The position numbers and the translations under genes were made by a program. Positions 1 to 8,393 of a DNA stretch of 64,000 nucleotides are shown here, one piece after another (the stretch's first letter is position 1; every line of letters starts with the position of its first letter). Under the pieces are notes generated by a model that was not told the origin of the DNA, ran no database searches, and saw only the letters and a list, made by a program, of their open reading frames with translations. The stretch comes from Lustribacter sp965277075 (GTDB lineage: Bacteria; Vulcanimicrobiota; Vulcanimicrobiia; Vulcanimicrobiales; Vulcanimicrobiaceae), in NCBI GenBank assembly GCA_965277075.1, contig OZ255707.1, positions 1,054,001 through 1,118,000 on the forward strand. Direction: 5' to 3'.

Positions 1-361
1 GCCGCTTCGCCGCGAGCGCGAGTGCGAGCGCGCCGCCCATCGAGTTGCCGAGCACGTGCGCGCGCGTGACGTGCTTGGCTTCGAGAAACGCGATCGCGTG
101 ATCGACCCACACGTTCTTGCCGTAGGTGACGCCGGCCGGCCGGCCGGAGTAGCCGAAGCCGAGCACGTCGAGCGCAAGCACGTGATAGCGCTCGGCAAAC
201 ACCCCGAGCGCGAAGCGCCAATTCGCCCACGCCGTGACGCCGGGCCCCGAACCGTGAATGAACAAAAGCACCTCGCCCGCGCCCGCTTCGTGGTAGTGCG
301 TGCGGTAGCCGCCGGCATCGATGAACGCGCCTGTTTCCAACGCCGCTGCGTCGACGCTCAC
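1..361 (-). CDS. Alpha/beta hydrolase, meta-cleavage-product hydrolase type (partial, C-terminus outside window)
   Basis: The gene runs leftward off the window edge, so only about the first 120 residues are seen. A GTG start at 361 overlaps the stop of the upstream esterase by four bases (GTGA), which implies translational coupling. Visible motifs are the oxyanion-hole motif HGSGPG with the downstream NWR typical of C-C bond hydrolases (MhpC/BphD group), the LDVLGFGYSGRP strand, and the nucleophile elbow GNSMGG. It is the last visible gene of the Rieske oxygenase operon, where it would hydrolyse a ring-cleavage product. The Asp and His of the triad lie outside the window. Family assignment is secure; the substrate is inferred. 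Confidence 0.85.
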   Translation of the reverse strand, partial: MSVDAAALETGAFIDAGGYRTHYHEAGAGEVLLFIHGSGPGVTAWANWRFALGVFAERYHVLALDVLGFGYSGRPAGVTYGKNVWVDHAIAFLEAKHVTRAHVLGNSMGGALALALAAKR

Positions 362-978
362 GCGATCGTACGCGCGAACCATGCGAGCAATGCGCGATGT
401 TCCTCGGGCGAGATTTCATGCGCCATCGGATAGCGATGGTGGTCCACGACCGCCCCGCTTTCGTTCATGAGATAGGTTTCGGTGCGCGCGACGAGATCGA
501 GCGGGATCACGCGGTCGTCGTTGCCGTGCGCGTGGAAGATCGGTTTGCCGCGCAGCACCAGCGCGGCCGGCACGATCGCCTCGATGTTCCACGGCAGAGT
601 TCCACTGAGCAGCACGCCGGCATGAAAGCGCTCCGGGCGGTCGAGCAGCAGCGCGCCCGCCATCAGCATGCCGGCGCTGAACCCGCCGACGATGACGCGC
701 CGGAGATCGTAGCGCGCCGGATCGAGCGCGTCGAGCCAGCCGTGCAGCGCATCGGCACTCGCGCGCAAGCTCGGCCCGAGCGGATAGCCCAGGCCCCGAT
801 TCTCGAACCACGTGTAGCCGCCGGAATCGAGTTCGATCGGCCCGCGCGGCAACACTACCGCGAAACGCGACGGAAACGATTCGGCTAGGGGAACGAGGCT
901 CTCCTCATCGGAGCCGCGACCGTGCAGCAGAACGACGAGCGGAGCGCCGGCCGGACCCGCGCGCCAATAAGCATCCAT
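358..978 (-). CDS. Phospholipase/carboxylesterase-type alpha/beta hydrolase (YpfH-like)
   Basis: This is a 206-residue cytosolic serine esterase of the phospholipase/carboxylesterase family. It shows the oxyanion motif LLHGRGSDE (residues 17-25), nucleophile elbow GFSAG (Ser101), the acid in HGNDDRVIP (Asp154/155) and catalytic His187 in YPMAHEI. The length is normal for the family. I chose ATG at 978 because it overlaps the upstream stop by one base (TGATG). A longer reading to 1032 would run deep into the upstream gene. It lies between a binding-protein-like gene and a C-C hydrolase in the Rieske operon. A role in ester or lactone cleavage during degradation is an inference. Confidence 0.85.
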   Translation of the reverse strand: MDAYWRAGPAGAPLVVLLHGRGSDEESLVPLAESFPSRFAVVLPRGPIELDSGGYTWFENRGLGYPLGPSLRASADALHGWLDALDPARYDLRRVIVGGFSAGMLMAGALLLDRPERFHAGVLLSGTLPWNIEAIVPAALVLRGKPIFHAHGNDDRVIPLDLVARTETYLMNESGAVVDHHRYPMAHEISPEEHRALLAWFARTIA

Positions 979-1808
979 CACGAAGCGAGTTCTCCATAGC
1001 GCACCGCGACGTCGATGATCGGCTTCATCCATTCATCATGAAAGGCATCGGCATAGAGCGCGCGCGACATCGTCGCGACGATCGCAGGATCGAACTCGAG
1101 CCGCTCGGCGAGAATGCTCCCGGTAACGTCGCGGTGTGCGTTCGCCCACACTGCCGTCTCGCATAAAACGCTGCGCGCGGCGGCGACTGCATCGGGCGCG
1201 CGATTTATGAATGCACGCGATATCACGTAGGCGCCCATCACGAAGTGCGGAGCGATCGCATCGAACGGACTCGCCAGCAGCGTCGTGCTGATCGCCTGCA
1301 GCGTCCGCTGCGGTTCGGAAATGATGAAAGCGTCAGCCATCCCCGAGCGCAGTTCGGCACCGGCATTCGCCATCTTCCGGCCGGATGCAAATCGGACTTC
1401 ACCGGACTTCCCTCCGGAGACATCGATCCAATGCCGCACCCCCAAGCGCGCAAGATCGTGTTCGGCCGGCGTCACGATGAGACGTCCCGCCAGATCGGTC
1501 GGTGCACAAATAGACGACTGGCGTGCTTTCACGAGCGTGACGATCGGCTCGCCGGAGTCATACAAGCCCCCCGGTGCAAGGAGCGCGACCGGCCGGCCTT
1601 GCTGTACCGAACGCAATGACGTGATGATGTCGGCATATCCGACATCGAGCTCTCCTGCCTCGACCATCGCTACGACTTCGGCCGGATGACCAAGATCGCG
1701 CGCGACCGAGCATGCCAAACCGGCTCGAGCGAATGCTCCGGTCGCTTCGGCATAGATCGGCAGTGCCGCAACGTCGAGGCTCGAGATGCCGAACCGGACC
1801 GGCGTCAC
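978..1808 (-). CDS. NMT1/THI5-type binding-protein-fold protein without signal peptide
   Basis: This 276-residue protein has the periplasmic-binding type II fold of the SsuA/TauA/NMT1 group: an N-terminal strand followed by LPIYAEATGAFARAGL, the DVGYAD segment, and a C-terminal MSRALYA...IIDVAVRYGEL block shared with several binding proteins in this window. It starts directly at the first beta strand with no signal peptide. It is therefore either cytosolic (perhaps an enzyme or sensor of Pht5/Thi5-like architecture) or exported by a partner. The start overlaps the preceding binding protein's stop by four bases (ATGA). No ABC permease or ATPase is in the operon. Confidence 0.75.
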   Translation of the reverse strand: MTPVRFGISSLDVAALPIYAEATGAFARAGLACSVARDLGHPAEVVAMVEAGELDVGYADIITSLRSVQQGRPVALLAPGGLYDSGEPIVTLVKARQSSICAPTDLAGRLIVTPAEHDLARLGVRHWIDVSGGKSGEVRFASGRKMANAGAELRSGMADAFIISEPQRTLQAISTTLLASPFDAIAPHFVMGAYVISRAFINRAPDAVAAARSVLCETAVWANAHRDVTGSILAERLEFDPAIVATMSRALYADAFHDEWMKPIIDVAVRYGELAS

Positions 1809-2803
1809 TTCGCGACGAGAGCGGTCGGGGCCACGAAGTCCTTGGCAGGACAGTCTTTGTGCAGCGATCTTTGTTTAATGCCGGCATCGATGAGCGGTTG
1901 AGCGAGAGTCGTATTGATGACGAGGCCGTAGTTCGCGCGCCCCATCTTCTTAATGACATCATCGGGAAAGTGTGCGTACTTCTGCAAGATCTCGCCGTAC
2001 CGTTCGGCGTTCTTCGGGTCGTTCGTCCATTCTGCCGTATCGCGCATCGCGAGCGCAAAGCGGCGGGCGACTTCGGGATTTGCTTTTACGAACTCAGGAG
2101 TTGAGAACCAGTATGAAACCTGAAATGCCTTGCCGTAACCGTCCTGATACGTGCGGCCGAGGATTCTTACCGTATCGGCCGCAGTCGTGAGGCTCGGCTC
2201 CGAAATCATACCGGCGGCGATCGTTCCTGTCTGCAGCGCCGCAGCCATCGAGGCAACAGGCATCTCGATGAACTTGATCGTGCTCAAGTCGGCGCCGTGA
2301 TCGTCGAGCCACTTCGCCGCCGAAATTTTCGCCGGGCCCTCGAGCGACGGAGCTGCCACGATCTTGCCGTTGAGGTCTTTCCCCGTACGAATCGTCGAGT
2401 TAGCCGCAACAGTCAGCACGTTGATCGCCGCGGACGACGGGAAATAGACATTCGACGGAGCGAGCAGACTCAGCGGAATTCCGTGTTCCGCCGCGGCGCA
2501 CACGGCAATCATATCGGCTTCGCCGACGTCGGCCGCCTTGCTGATGACGATCGCGGCAACCGCCGCACCCGCGCCCTTCGCGAGCGATTCGACTTGTGCG
2601 TCGAGTCCGTATTTCTTAAACGCACCGATTTCGAGCGCGACATACGCTTCGGCCGTCGCGGCTTGCGGTGAGGTCGCAATTTTGATCGCCAATGGCGCCG
2701 GCGCCGTCTGGGCATCGAGGGCGCTCGCCGGCAGAGCGAAGAGCGCGGCCGCAAAGATCAGAGAGCCCGCGACGCGAGCGTCAAAACTTCGCAAGGATTT
2801 CAT
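1805..2803 (-). CDS. NMT1/THI5-family ABC substrate-binding protein
   Basis: A 332-residue periplasmic binding protein. It has a cleavable signal peptide (basic start, hydrophobic SLIFAAALFALPASA, cleavage near residue 29-32) followed by the family pattern of two Rossmann-like lobes: YVALEIGAFKKYGLDAQVE, ADVGEADMIAVC, and GKIVAAPSLEGPAKISAAKWL. The C-terminal QPLIDAGIKQRSLHKDCPAKDFV segment belongs to the motif shared by the orphan binding proteins here. The start at 2803 lies 23 bases inside the Rieske gene. No dedicated transporter genes are adjacent, so it must share a permease elsewhere or serve another role. The ligand is unknown, presumably the oxygenase substrate. Confidence 0.85.
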   Translation of the reverse strand: MKSLRSFDARVAGSLIFAAALFALPASALDAQTAPAPLAIKIATSPQAATAEAYVALEIGAFKKYGLDAQVESLAKGAGAAVAAIVISKAADVGEADMIAVCAAAEHGIPLSLLAPSNVYFPSSAAINVLTVAANSTIRTGKDLNGKIVAAPSLEGPAKISAAKWLDDHGADLSTIKFIEMPVASMAAALQTGTIAAGMISEPSLTTAADTVRILGRTYQDGYGKAFQVSYWFSTPEFVKANPEVARRFALAMRDTAEWTNDPKNAERYGEILQKYAHFPDDVIKKMGRANYGLVINTTLAQPLIDAGIKQRSLHKDCPAKDFVAPTALVAK

Positions 2804-4067
2804 CCCGGAGCGCCTCCTGCCACTCGAGGCCTTCAGGGATCATATGGTCGAGCGCGCGCACAGTTCGATACGTTGCAGGATTCGAGCCGCGCGGCGCGTT
2901 GCCCGCTTCGACCTCGCTGACGGCTTCAAGCATGAGCTGTCGCATCACGATGATCGCCCGATCGGTGGTCCCAAGATGTTCGCGCGAACGATCGAGGATC
3001 GGTCCCATACCCTCTTGGAGCGCGATATCTTGCGTATTGACGCCCTCGATGCCGGCGAAGGTCGATGTCTTCTGCTTTTCACGGTCGATGAGATAGTCGT
3101 TCGAGAGATTGCGCTTCAAGCGGTAATCCGCTAGCTGGTTCTCGGGTCCGCGGCCATCCTTCACTTCCTGATCCATGACGCCCGCCATCGAGAGCGGCTG
3201 GTCGGGTGAATAGGAATACATAAAGTTGTACGATGCCGTCGTGCGGTCGTCGATCGGCGTCCAGACGTGACCGTTGATGGTGGGAACCTGCTCATCCCCG
3301 ATGTAGCGGATATTGCCGCCGAGCAAACCGTCGACACGCCCGCGAAACTGCGTGGTCGGCATCACATACTGATAGGCGCGAATCCACTGCTTTTGATCGA
3401 CGTGCCGTATTCCGGTATACATATAACCGTAGTCAGTCGTATGCACCGCCATGCGCGGCACCGTGCGATCATAGTCGGCCAGCCACTCGAGGTTGCCGAC
3501 GTCCATGTTGTGCAGAATCGTGGCGTGCGAAGAGTCCAGAGCGCCTTCGAGCGCCTGCAGATAGTTACAGTCTTGGACATGCTTGCCCATGAAGCGATGC
3601 GTTGTCGGCGCTCGCATGAACTCATAATCAGGCGGCGGAGGCATCGTCTCTCGCGCACCCATGTACACCCAGACGAGGCCGCCGGCTTCGTGCGTCGGAT
3701 AGGCTGCGATCGTCACCTTCGTCTTAAAAAGCGAGTCGGCCGGTTCCGAGGGCATGTCGACACAGGTGCCATCGCGATCGAACTTCCAGCCGTGATAGAC
3801 ACAGCGCAATCCGCACTCCTCGTTACGACCGAAGAACATCGGCGCCCGGCGGTGCGGACAGAAGGCGTCGACGATTCCCACCACGCCGTCGCTGTCGCGG
3901 AAGGCGATGAGATCTTCGCCGAGGATGCGGGTCCGGATCGGAGCTTCGTCGTTTCCGGGCAGCTCTTCCGACAGCGCTGCGGGCAACCAGTAGCGGCGGA
4001 ACAGCGCTCCGCCAGGAGTCCCGGGGCCGACATGGGTGATCCGTTCGTTGTCGTGCGCACTCAGCAT
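2781..4067 (-). CDS. Rieske non-heme iron oxygenase, single-component phthalate 4,5-dioxygenase/vanillate-demethylase-like
   Basis: A 428-residue ring-hydroxylating or O-demethylating oxygenase. Rieske [2Fe-2S] ligands are Cys70, His72, Cys89 and His92 (CPH...CVYHGWKFD). The mononuclear iron site is visible as EGALDSSHATILH, giving Asp178, His181 and His186, the spacing of the phthalate/vanillate subgroup. ATG at 4067 is preceded by GGAGAA. The upstream in-frame extension to 4151 crosses the operator and the divergent gene and is rejected. It is the first gene of an operon with two binding-protein-fold genes and two hydrolases. No reductase or ferredoxin gene accompanies it, so electrons must come from a partner encoded elsewhere. 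The aromatic substrate is not predictable. Confidence 0.9.
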   Translation of the reverse strand: MLSAHDNERITHVGPGTPGGALFRRYWLPAALSEELPGNDEAPIRTRILGEDLIAFRDSDGVVGIVDAFCPHRRAPMFFGRNEECGLRCVYHGWKFDRDGTCVDMPSEPADSLFKTKVTIAAYPTHEAGGLVWVYMGARETMPPPPDYEFMRAPTTHRFMGKHVQDCNYLQALEGALDSSHATILHNMDVGNLEWLADYDRTVPRMAVHTTDYGYMYTGIRHVDQKQWIRAYQYVMPTTQFRGRVDGLLGGNIRYIGDEQVPTINGHVWTPIDDRTTASYNFMYSYSPDQPLSMAGVMDQEVKDGRGPENQLADYRLKRNLSNDYLIDREKQKTSTFAGIEGVNTQDIALQEGMGPILDRSREHLGTTDRAIIVMRQLMLEAVSEVEAGNAPRGSNPATYRTVRALDHMIPEGLEWQEALRDEILAKF

Positions 4068-4078
4068 GGCCGTTCTCC

Positions 4079-4098
4079 ATAATAGAACTGGTTCTATT
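4079..4098 (-). promoter_or_regulatory. Palindromic IclR-type operator overlapping a -10 element for the Rieske operon
   Basis: Positions 4081-4098 form a perfect inverted repeat, AATAGAAC-TG-GTTCTATT (8-bp arms, 2-bp centre). On the minus strand TATTAT (complement of 4079-4084) resembles a -10 box and overlaps the repeat, just before the GGAGAA ribosome site of the Rieske gene. No good -35 is visible. IclR-family proteins bind short GAAC/GTTC palindromes of this kind, and an IclR gene starts 52 bp to the right. Control of the divergent pair by that IclR is inferred. Confidence 0.65.
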
Positions 4099-4135
4099 TT
4101 TACGACCTTGGCAGCGGCGTCGGCTTTCCCTGCGC

Positions 4136-4141
4136 TATACT
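4136..4141 (+). promoter_or_regulatory. Candidate -10 element of the IclR gene (possible leaderless transcript)
   Basis: TATACT lies eight bases before the ATG at 4150, so transcription would begin almost at the start codon. No Shine-Dalgarno sequence is evident. No well-spaced -35 is visible; TTGGCA at 4108-4113 is 22 bp away. Confidence 0.4.
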
Positions 4142-4149
4142 GTCGGGAC

Positions 4150-4920
4150 ATGGCCGATCCCCAAGAAAAATCCGTCGCATCTGTCGAGCGGGCGCTGAGC
4201 CTTCTCGATGCGTTTCAAGCCGACGGCACCGAATTAAGCCTTGCGGTCCTGGCAGAGCGCACCGGTCTCTACAAGAGCACAATTCTTCGGCTATTAGCCA
4301 CGCTCGAACGCTTCGGCTACGTCGAGCGCCGGCTCGACGGCACCTATCGAGTCGGGTCCGCTCCGCTTCGCTTGGCAGCGCTCTACCAGCGCACCACGCA
4401 ACCGGCGGAGCGCATCTTACCGGTTTTAACTGGCCTCGTTGCGGCCACGCAGGAGAGTGCGTCGTTCACGGTGCGCAACGGCGATTCGGCCGTCTGCATC
4501 TATCGCGTCGACTCACCGCAAATGGTTCGTGATCATGTTCGGCCCGGCGACGCACATCCGATCGACCGTGGTGCCGGCGGCCGGGCAATCCTCGCCTACG
4601 CCCGCCCATATCCTGCGCGTTTCGCCGACGTGCGCCGCGACGGTGTTGCGCTTGCACTCGGTGAACTAACTCCCGACTTCGCGAGCATCGCCGCTCCCGT
4701 CTTCGATGCGTCTGGCACGGTTGCGGGATCGATCTCCCTATCAGGGCCGAGCTCACGCTTTCCCGCCACCTCGATAGCGCGCATGCGTGAACTGCTCCTC
4801 GATGGAGCACAGGCCGTTACGCTGGGGCTAGGCGGCGATCCGACGGCGGCGCATGCCGAATTGCATCCAGCCTCTCGTGTTAAACCGCGCGCGAAAGCTC
4901 GCGCTCCGCAACGTAGCTGA
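4150..4920 (+). CDS. IclR-family transcriptional regulator
   Basis: A 256-residue regulator. The N-terminal winged helix (SVERALSLLDAF, LSLAVLAERTGLYKSTILRLLATLERFGYVERR) is followed by the IclR effector domain with ESASFTVRNGDSAVCIYRVDS and the conserved GAGGRAIL and SIAAPVFDASGTVAGSISLSG segments. The start at ATG 4150 gives the usual family length and begins just before the HTH. It is transcribed divergently from the Rieske operon, with a palindrome between them that is the likely target. The effector is probably the aromatic substrate or an intermediate. It resembles the second IclR at 5203 closely enough to suggest duplication. Confidence 0.92.
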   Translation: MADPQEKSVASVERALSLLDAFQADGTELSLAVLAERTGLYKSTILRLLATLERFGYVERRLDGTYRVGSAPLRLAALYQRTTQPAERILPVLTGLVAATQESASFTVRNGDSAVCIYRVDSPQMVRDHVRPGDAHPIDRGAGGRAILAYARPYPARFADVRRDGVALALGELTPDFASIAAPVFDASGTVAGSISLSGPSSRFPATSIARMRELLLDGAQAVTLGLGGDPTAAHAELHPASRVKPRAKARAPQRS

Positions 4921-5202
4921 AGCACGCGTGTCGCGAAATACGGCGTTGATGTCTTAGCAGCAACTCTCCACGGAAGTAGGCGAGCTTCACACGTCGTCCA
5001 GCAGAGTATTAGCACTCCGCTTGCAGCCTGGGTAGCTTGCAAACGCGTGGCTTCATTTAACGCTCTACGCAACGCTCACGGCGCGCGGACGAGTCGCTCG
5101 TGCTCCCTCACGACCTACGGGTATCGGCGGTTTATCCACTCAGCCATGAAGTCCATGGTCCGAGAAAATGTGTCGCCGTAATAGCCGAACGTCGGAGGTG
5201 CC
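4921..5202. other. Intergenic stretch between two IclR genes
   Basis: About 280 bases without a convincing gene. The right part (about 5115-5240) reads on the minus strand as a plausible protein C-terminus, listed separately. The left part shows no ORF with family features, no hairpin followed by a T-run, and no clear promoter. Confidence 0.5.
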
Positions 5203-5240
5203 GTGCCGCTCGGCAACGGCGTCCCGGTGGGCGCGGGCGT
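5115..5240 (-). pseudogene. Possible C-terminal gene remnant of unknown function
   Basis: On the minus strand this stretch encodes a Pro/Thr-rich linker (PTPAPTGTPLPSGTAPP) followed by GYYGDTFSRTMDFMAEWINR and a stop. It reads like the tail of a real protein rather than a shadow frame. Upstream sequence in that frame is simply the complement of the IclR gene, so the rest of the gene would have been replaced or deleted. I cannot name the family. Chance coding remains possible. Confidence 0.3.
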
Positions 5241-6024
5241 CGGCAGCCGAGCAATTGCTCGCATTGCGTACACTCGGTGCCTCCATGAACCGGTCGCGGC
5301 CGTCGAGCGCGCACTCGATATCTTGGAGGCGTTCAAACCGGGAGACGATGTCCTCTCGTTAGCGATTCTGAGCGATCGCACGGGCTTGTTCAAAAGCACG
5401 ATTTTACGTCTCGCTGCGACGCTCGAACGTTATGGGTATCTGAGTCGCTTGCAAAATGGCGGCTACGGCGTGAGCTATAAGCCGCTTACACTCGGGAGTC
5501 TGTTCCAGAGGTCTCTGCAGTCACCCGACACGGTAATGCCGATCTTGGAATCTCTCGTTCAAGCAACGGGCGAGAGCGCGTCGTTTATGGTGCGCGAGGG
5601 CAATGTTCGTGTGTGCCTTTATCGTATCGAATCGCCCCAGGCCGTGCGCGTGTCTCTGCGCGCCGGCGACGTGAAGCCTCTTAACAGAGGCGCAGCGGGC
5701 AGAATCCTTTTGGCCTTCGCCGAACCAAAGAACGCAACGGGTAATGTCGAGCGCGCAGAAATGATCGCCACTTCGGTTGCCGAGATCACGCCGGGTGTCA
5801 CGAGCATCGCGGCGCCTGTATTTGGGCCGGGAGACGTTGTGGCCGGCGCATTGAGCGTAAGCGGACCGAGCCATCGACTTGGCTTAGATGTGCTCAAACG
5901 CATGCGTACGGTTCTTCTGACGGCGGCGCGCGGTCTGACCGCGTCGATCGGCGGCGATGCCGAGCGTTTCGTACCCGCGCTCGGGCATCAGAAAAACCGT
6001 GTTCGCCGAGCGATTACGGGATAA
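5203..6024 (+). CDS. IclR-family transcriptional regulator
   Basis: The GTG at 5203, preceded by GGAGG, gives 273 residues. The HTH domain (VAAVERALDILEAF, LFKSTILRLAATLERYGYLSR) begins about residue 30, and the effector domain shows ATGESASFMVREGNVRVCLYR, GAAGRILLAF and SIAAPVFGPGDVVAGALSVSG. The first 25 residues (LGNGVPVGAGVGSRAIARIA) do not look like a normal IclR N-terminus and overlap the possible remnant on the other strand. The original 5' end may have been rebuilt after a rearrangement. It lies beside the amidohydrolase/monooxygenase operon, but the target is unclear. It is similar to the IclR at 4150. Confidence 0.85.
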   Translation: MPLGNGVPVGAGVGSRAIARIAYTRCLHEPVAAVERALDILEAFKPGDDVLSLAILSDRTGLFKSTILRLAATLERYGYLSRLQNGGYGVSYKPLTLGSLFQRSLQSPDTVMPILESLVQATGESASFMVREGNVRVCLYRIESPQAVRVSLRAGDVKPLNRGAAGRILLAFAEPKNATGNVERAEMIATSVAEITPGVTSIAAPVFGPGDVVAGALSVSGPSHRLGLDVLKRMRTVLLTAARGLTASIGGDAERFVPALGHQKNRVRRAITG

Positions 6025-6140
6025 ACTGGAATGCACATCGGCGATTTCGTTTCCGATACGCCGACTTTGCACGCCCCGTAACCGGATCGTGCTCGTAGTC
6101 GACGCGACGGTTGCCGAGCCGCCGCCTTGCGTGCTCCACG

Positions 6141-7199
6141 CTACGGAGCGGCGGAAATCCCCCGTTTGGAGCAGGTGCCGGGTTTTTGAAGCATCGATAG
6201 CGCATTTCCGAAGTAGATTGCATCGCGCTCGTGATCGCTGAGCTCGATCGCGTCAAGCGAATCGATCGTCTCACGAATGACCTGCGTGCCGCCTTCTGGA
6301 TCGAACGGACAATCGGTTCCGAACAACACGTGCTCGTGTCCGAAAAAATCGATTCCGCATCGAGTGGCGGATCGCGAGCCGTTAACCGACGTATCGTTGT
6401 AGAAAAGCCGAAAGTAGTCGATGGGACGGCGCCCCTTTGCTTTCATTCGGGCAAGAATGCCGCTGTAGTCTTCATCAGCGGTTCGACTTCCGAGTTCATC
6501 CCAGCCCTGTCTGATGCGGCCTTCGAAGAAGGGAATCATCGCGCCGAGATGATGCGTGATTAACCGCATTCCCGGCAACGTATCGTACATACCGGAAAAC
6601 ACGAGGCGCGCCATAGCGACGCTCGTTTCATATGGCCAGCCGAGAATGTGCGAGATCTCATACTTCGATTTCGTTTCGCCCGGATAGTCCGCGAACTTCG
6701 CGCTGCGCGTAGGATGCATCCACATCGGCACTTGATGATACGTCGTCGCGCGCTCGAAAATCGGGAACAACGACGGATCGTCGAGCGGCATGCCGTCGAT
6801 GTTGGTGAAGACGTGAACACCGCACGCTCCCTCAGCGATCGCGCGATCCATCTCTTCCAGCGACGCATCGACATTGTTGAGTGGAAGCGATGCCACCCAC
6901 GCCGGAAACTTGTCCGGCCGTGTTTCGCAAATCTTCCTCAGCTCTGCATTGGTTATGCGCGCCAACGCCGGTGAGTCCGCCGGACCGGCCATCGACTCCA
7001 TCGGAATTGCGACCGAGATGACCTGTTCGTATCCAGGCCACTGATCCATCATGCGAATCCGCGCCTCGATATCGTGCAACGCAGGGATGTTACTCATGCG
7101 CTTGATCATCCCGGGCGGCGCCGACGAGACGTCGCGCATGTAGTCGAGCATTGCCGTCGGCAAGACGTGATTATAGATATCGATCTTGCGTGAAGGCAT
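6141..7199 (-). CDS. Amidohydrolase-2 family protein, ACMSD-like (decarboxylase or hydrolase)
   Basis: A 352-residue TIM-barrel metal enzyme of the aminocarboxymuconate-semialdehyde decarboxylase group. Landmarks are the first-strand motif KIDIYNHVLP (residues 5-14), WMHPT (His162), ITHHLGAMIPFFEGRI (His216/217) and GTDCPFD (Asp296). In characterised ACMSD the N-terminal metal motif is HxH. Here the first His position is Tyr9 while His11 is kept, so metal binding may differ. It is the last gene of the MarR/monooxygenase operon, 12 bp after the Liv-type binding protein. A decarboxylase or hydrolase step on a ring-cleavage or lactone intermediate is inferred. Confidence 0.85.
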   Translation of the reverse strand: MPSRKIDIYNHVLPTAMLDYMRDVSSAPPGMIKRMSNIPALHDIEARIRMMDQWPGYEQVISVAIPMESMAGPADSPALARITNAELRKICETRPDKFPAWVASLPLNNVDASLEEMDRAIAEGACGVHVFTNIDGMPLDDPSLFPIFERATTYHQVPMWMHPTRSAKFADYPGETKSKYEISHILGWPYETSVAMARLVFSGMYDTLPGMRLITHHLGAMIPFFEGRIRQGWDELGSRTADEDYSGILARMKAKGRRPIDYFRLFYNDTSVNGSRSATRCGIDFFGHEHVLFGTDCPFDPEGGTQVIRETIDSLDAIELSDHERDAIYFGNALSMLQKPGTCSKRGISAAP

Positions 7200-7211
7200 G
7201 CCTGGAACTCG

Positions 7212-8393
7212 TTACCTTAGATATCCGGCCGGCCGGCTCATCGGCACGAACGTCTGCAGTGCTTTATCCCAGCGGACCATGAGGGTAGCACGCGAACCGA
7301 TACCGCGCTGCCGGCCATCGCCGAAATCGTAGATTCCGTTGATGCCGGCCCAACCGTGCAGCTTTAGTACGTAATCGCGCAGCTGCAATGGTGTGGCACT
7401 TGTGCCGAGCTTCCGCAACGCATCAAGTAAGAGCATCGTTGGATCCCACGCGATGTTGTAGCCGAAATCGGGCTTGACGCCCGCGGCCTTAAAGGCGTTA
7501 AAGTAGACAGTCTGCGCATCCTTAATCGGTCCAGGACGAACGGCGTTCTCCGCGATCGATAGGGTGCCGGGGAAGTACATCTCGTGCGGCAAGAACGACG
7601 CGTATTGCGTGAGCTCAGCGATAATCATGTTTCCGGCACCACCGACAAACGGCGCGTTCACGCCGACATCGGTTGCCGCACGCATCGCGGTGCCGAACGG
7701 CGTCCCGGTGGCAAGTACCAACACGACATCGGGCTTCGCGTTCTTGACGCGCACCATTTGCGCGTCCGCCGAAAGATCACCCGGATTGAAATGCTCGGAA
7801 TCTATGAGCGTCACATTTTTCATCTCCGGCTGTGCCATCGCAAATGCAATGCCGCGATCGAACGACTGGCCGCTCGCATCGGTCGTTGATACGACGGCGA
7901 TACGTTTCCAGCTGCGCTCGCGGCAGTAGCGCGTGACGACAAGCATCGTGTCATCGATTGTCGAGCCGGTAGCGAAGACGTAACTGTCGGCCGGCGGCGC
8001 GATGCCGGGTGCGAAGCACCACATGAGCGGACCGTTTTTGACCGGAACCGGCATGCTCGCGGCGCACGTAGCGACAAACGCCGGACCAAGTATCAGCGGC
8101 ACATTGCTGCTTTGCAGCCTGGTGACAAACTGCACTGCCGTGAGCGGATTCGATGCGTCGTCGTTGATCAGAAACTTGATCGGCCGGCCTTTGATGCCGC
8201 CTTGTTTATTGACGACCGTTTCGAGGATGCCCAGCGTCTTCGAAACAGAGGCGCCAATGAACGCGGCGGGGCCGGTTTGCGAGACGACGACGTTGATGTC
8301 GAACGGCGACTGGTCGGCAGCGCTTGCGGTGACCGACCTCGAAAGACTAAGAACGATCGCAAGCGCGCCCGCTCGAACCACAGATCGCATCAT
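7212..8393 (-). CDS. Branched-chain amino acid-type (LivJ/Peripla_BP_6) substrate-binding protein
   Basis: A 393-residue binding protein with a signal peptide (GALAIVLSLSRSVTASAADQ, cleavage near residue 26). The family opening INVVVSQTGPAAFIG and GIKGRPIKFLINDDASNPLTAV follow, then KRIAVVSTTDASGQ and PDVVLVLATGTPFGTAM. These proteins bind amino acids and, in many soil bacteria, aromatic acids. The start overlaps the monooxygenase stop by four bases (ATGA). No LivFGHM transporter genes lie in the window. A close architectural relative is at 54064-55254. Confidence 0.9.
   Translation of the reverse strand: MMRSVVRAGALAIVLSLSRSVTASAADQSPFDINVVVSQTGPAAFIGASVSKTLGILETVVNKQGGIKGRPIKFLINDDASNPLTAVQFVTRLQSSNVPLILGPAFVATCAASMPVPVKNGPLMWCFAPGIAPPADSYVFATGSTIDDTMLVVTRYCRERSWKRIAVVSTTDASGQSFDRGIAFAMAQPEMKNVTLIDSEHFNPGDLSADAQMVRVKNAKPDVVLVLATGTPFGTAMRAATDVGVNAPFVGGAGNMIIAELTQYASFLPHEMYFPGTLSIAENAVRPGPIKDAQTVYFNAFKAAGVKPDFGYNIAWDPTMLLLDALRKLGTSATPLQLRDYVLKLHGWAGINGIYDFGDGRQRGIGSRATLMVRWDKALQTFVPMSRPAGYLR

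Noticed and set aside
3267..4082. A 271-codon plus-strand open frame
   Set aside because: Antisense of the Rieske gene, whose metal motifs are complete on the other strand.
4067..4151. Upstream extension of the Rieske gene to 4151
   Set aside because: It would include the operator and -10 element and lacks a ribosome site, whereas 4067 follows GGAGAA.
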